Origin: Chloroflexota bacterium
Lineage (GTDB): Bacteria; Chloroflexota; Chloroflexia; JAMDCE01
Length of the DNA stretch: 5,499 nucleotides
Assembly: GCA_023489135.1 (NCBI GenBank)
Contig: JAMDCE010000417.1
Span: 1 to 5,499, forward strand
Direction of reading: 5' to 3'
Shown here: one piece after another, positions 5,392 to 5,499 of the stretch
How the letters are laid out: the number at the start of each line of letters is the position of its first letter
Position numbering within the stretch: the stretch's first letter is position 1
The notes under the pieces: generated by a model
Seen by the model: the letters and a program-made list of their open reading frames with translations, nothing else
Databases searched by the model: none
Told to the model about the DNA's origin: nothing
Position numbers and translations under genes: made by a program

Positions 5392-5499
5392 ATGAGCGGT
5401 AAGAAGGAAGTTGTGGCTATGGCTGGCGCCTTTGTAGCTGGCCTGGCCGTACTCGGTTGTAGCCTGTATTGCCTGCTCTGGTACAGGACGAAGGCGCCT
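5392..5499 (+). CDS. N-terminal fragment of a membrane-anchored protein of unknown function (runs off window)
   Basis: Thirty-six codons are open from the ATG to the right edge of the window with no stop. The product begins MSGKKE, then has a hydrophobic stretch of about 24 residues (7-30) and a short basic segment (WYRTK). This is the pattern of a signal anchor or uncleaved N-terminal membrane helix. VLGC at 20-23 loosely resembles a lipobox, but hydrophobicity continues past C23, so an anchor is more likely than a lipoprotein. AAGGAAAGG (5371-5379) lies 12 bases before the ATG, a purine-rich but slightly distant ribosome binding site. A good promoter stands immediately upstream. The gene is divergent from the thioesterase gene. 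The rest of the protein, and so its function, lies outside the window. Confidence 0.6.
   Translation, partial: MSGKKEVVAMAGAFVAGLAVLGCSLYCLLWYRTKAP

Overview
The window is chromosomal-looking bacterial DNA. Its GC content looks moderately high by eye, and the genes are tightly packed, nearly all on the minus strand. No phage, plasmid, IS, tRNA, rRNA or CRISPR feature was seen. The style of the soluble multi-GAF histidine kinase, the AcuC-type deacetylase and the short GT/purine-rich repeat fit an uncultured environmental bacterium, possibly Chloroflexota. That lineage call is inference from gene style, not from a marker gene.

Layout, right to left along the minus strand: a PaaI-family hotdog thioesterase (5058-4642, GTG start, with its own TATAAT box near 5130); a 311-base gap with a LacI-family-like palindrome, an extended -10 promoter and a long structured leader; a cytoplasmic histidine kinase with three GAF domains (4330-1772); a small single-domain cupin (1693-1340); and an AcuC-type histone-deacetylase-family protein (1327-212). 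The kinase, cupin and deacetylase lie head to tail (78 and 12 bases apart) with no convincing terminator between them, so they probably form one transcript from the promoter at 4524-4553. A 12-bp inverted repeat overlaps the deacetylase stop codon and may mark the transcript end. The last 177 bases on the left have no gene and hold a dense cluster of TCAC/GTGA half-sites.

The right side (5059-5391) is a divergent control region. It contains the thioesterase promoter, a long imperfect hairpin built from GTTGGAAGGTTT-type units, a perfect GGTTCC/GGAACC palindrome and a good sigma70-type promoter. That promoter leads into a plus-strand gene of which only the first 36 codons, a membrane anchor, lie inside the window.

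How the genes might work together is only partly readable. A deacylase of the AcuC family and an acyl-CoA thioesterase both suggest acyl/acetyl-CoA balance. The kinase is a soluble sensor with no response regulator beside it, so its output is unknown. No clearly new system is visible. The most promising unexplained signals are regulatory: the LacI-like operator about 62 bases upstream of the predicted kinase transcript start, the 187-base leader whose hairpins abut the kinase ribosome binding site, and the divergent repeat element.
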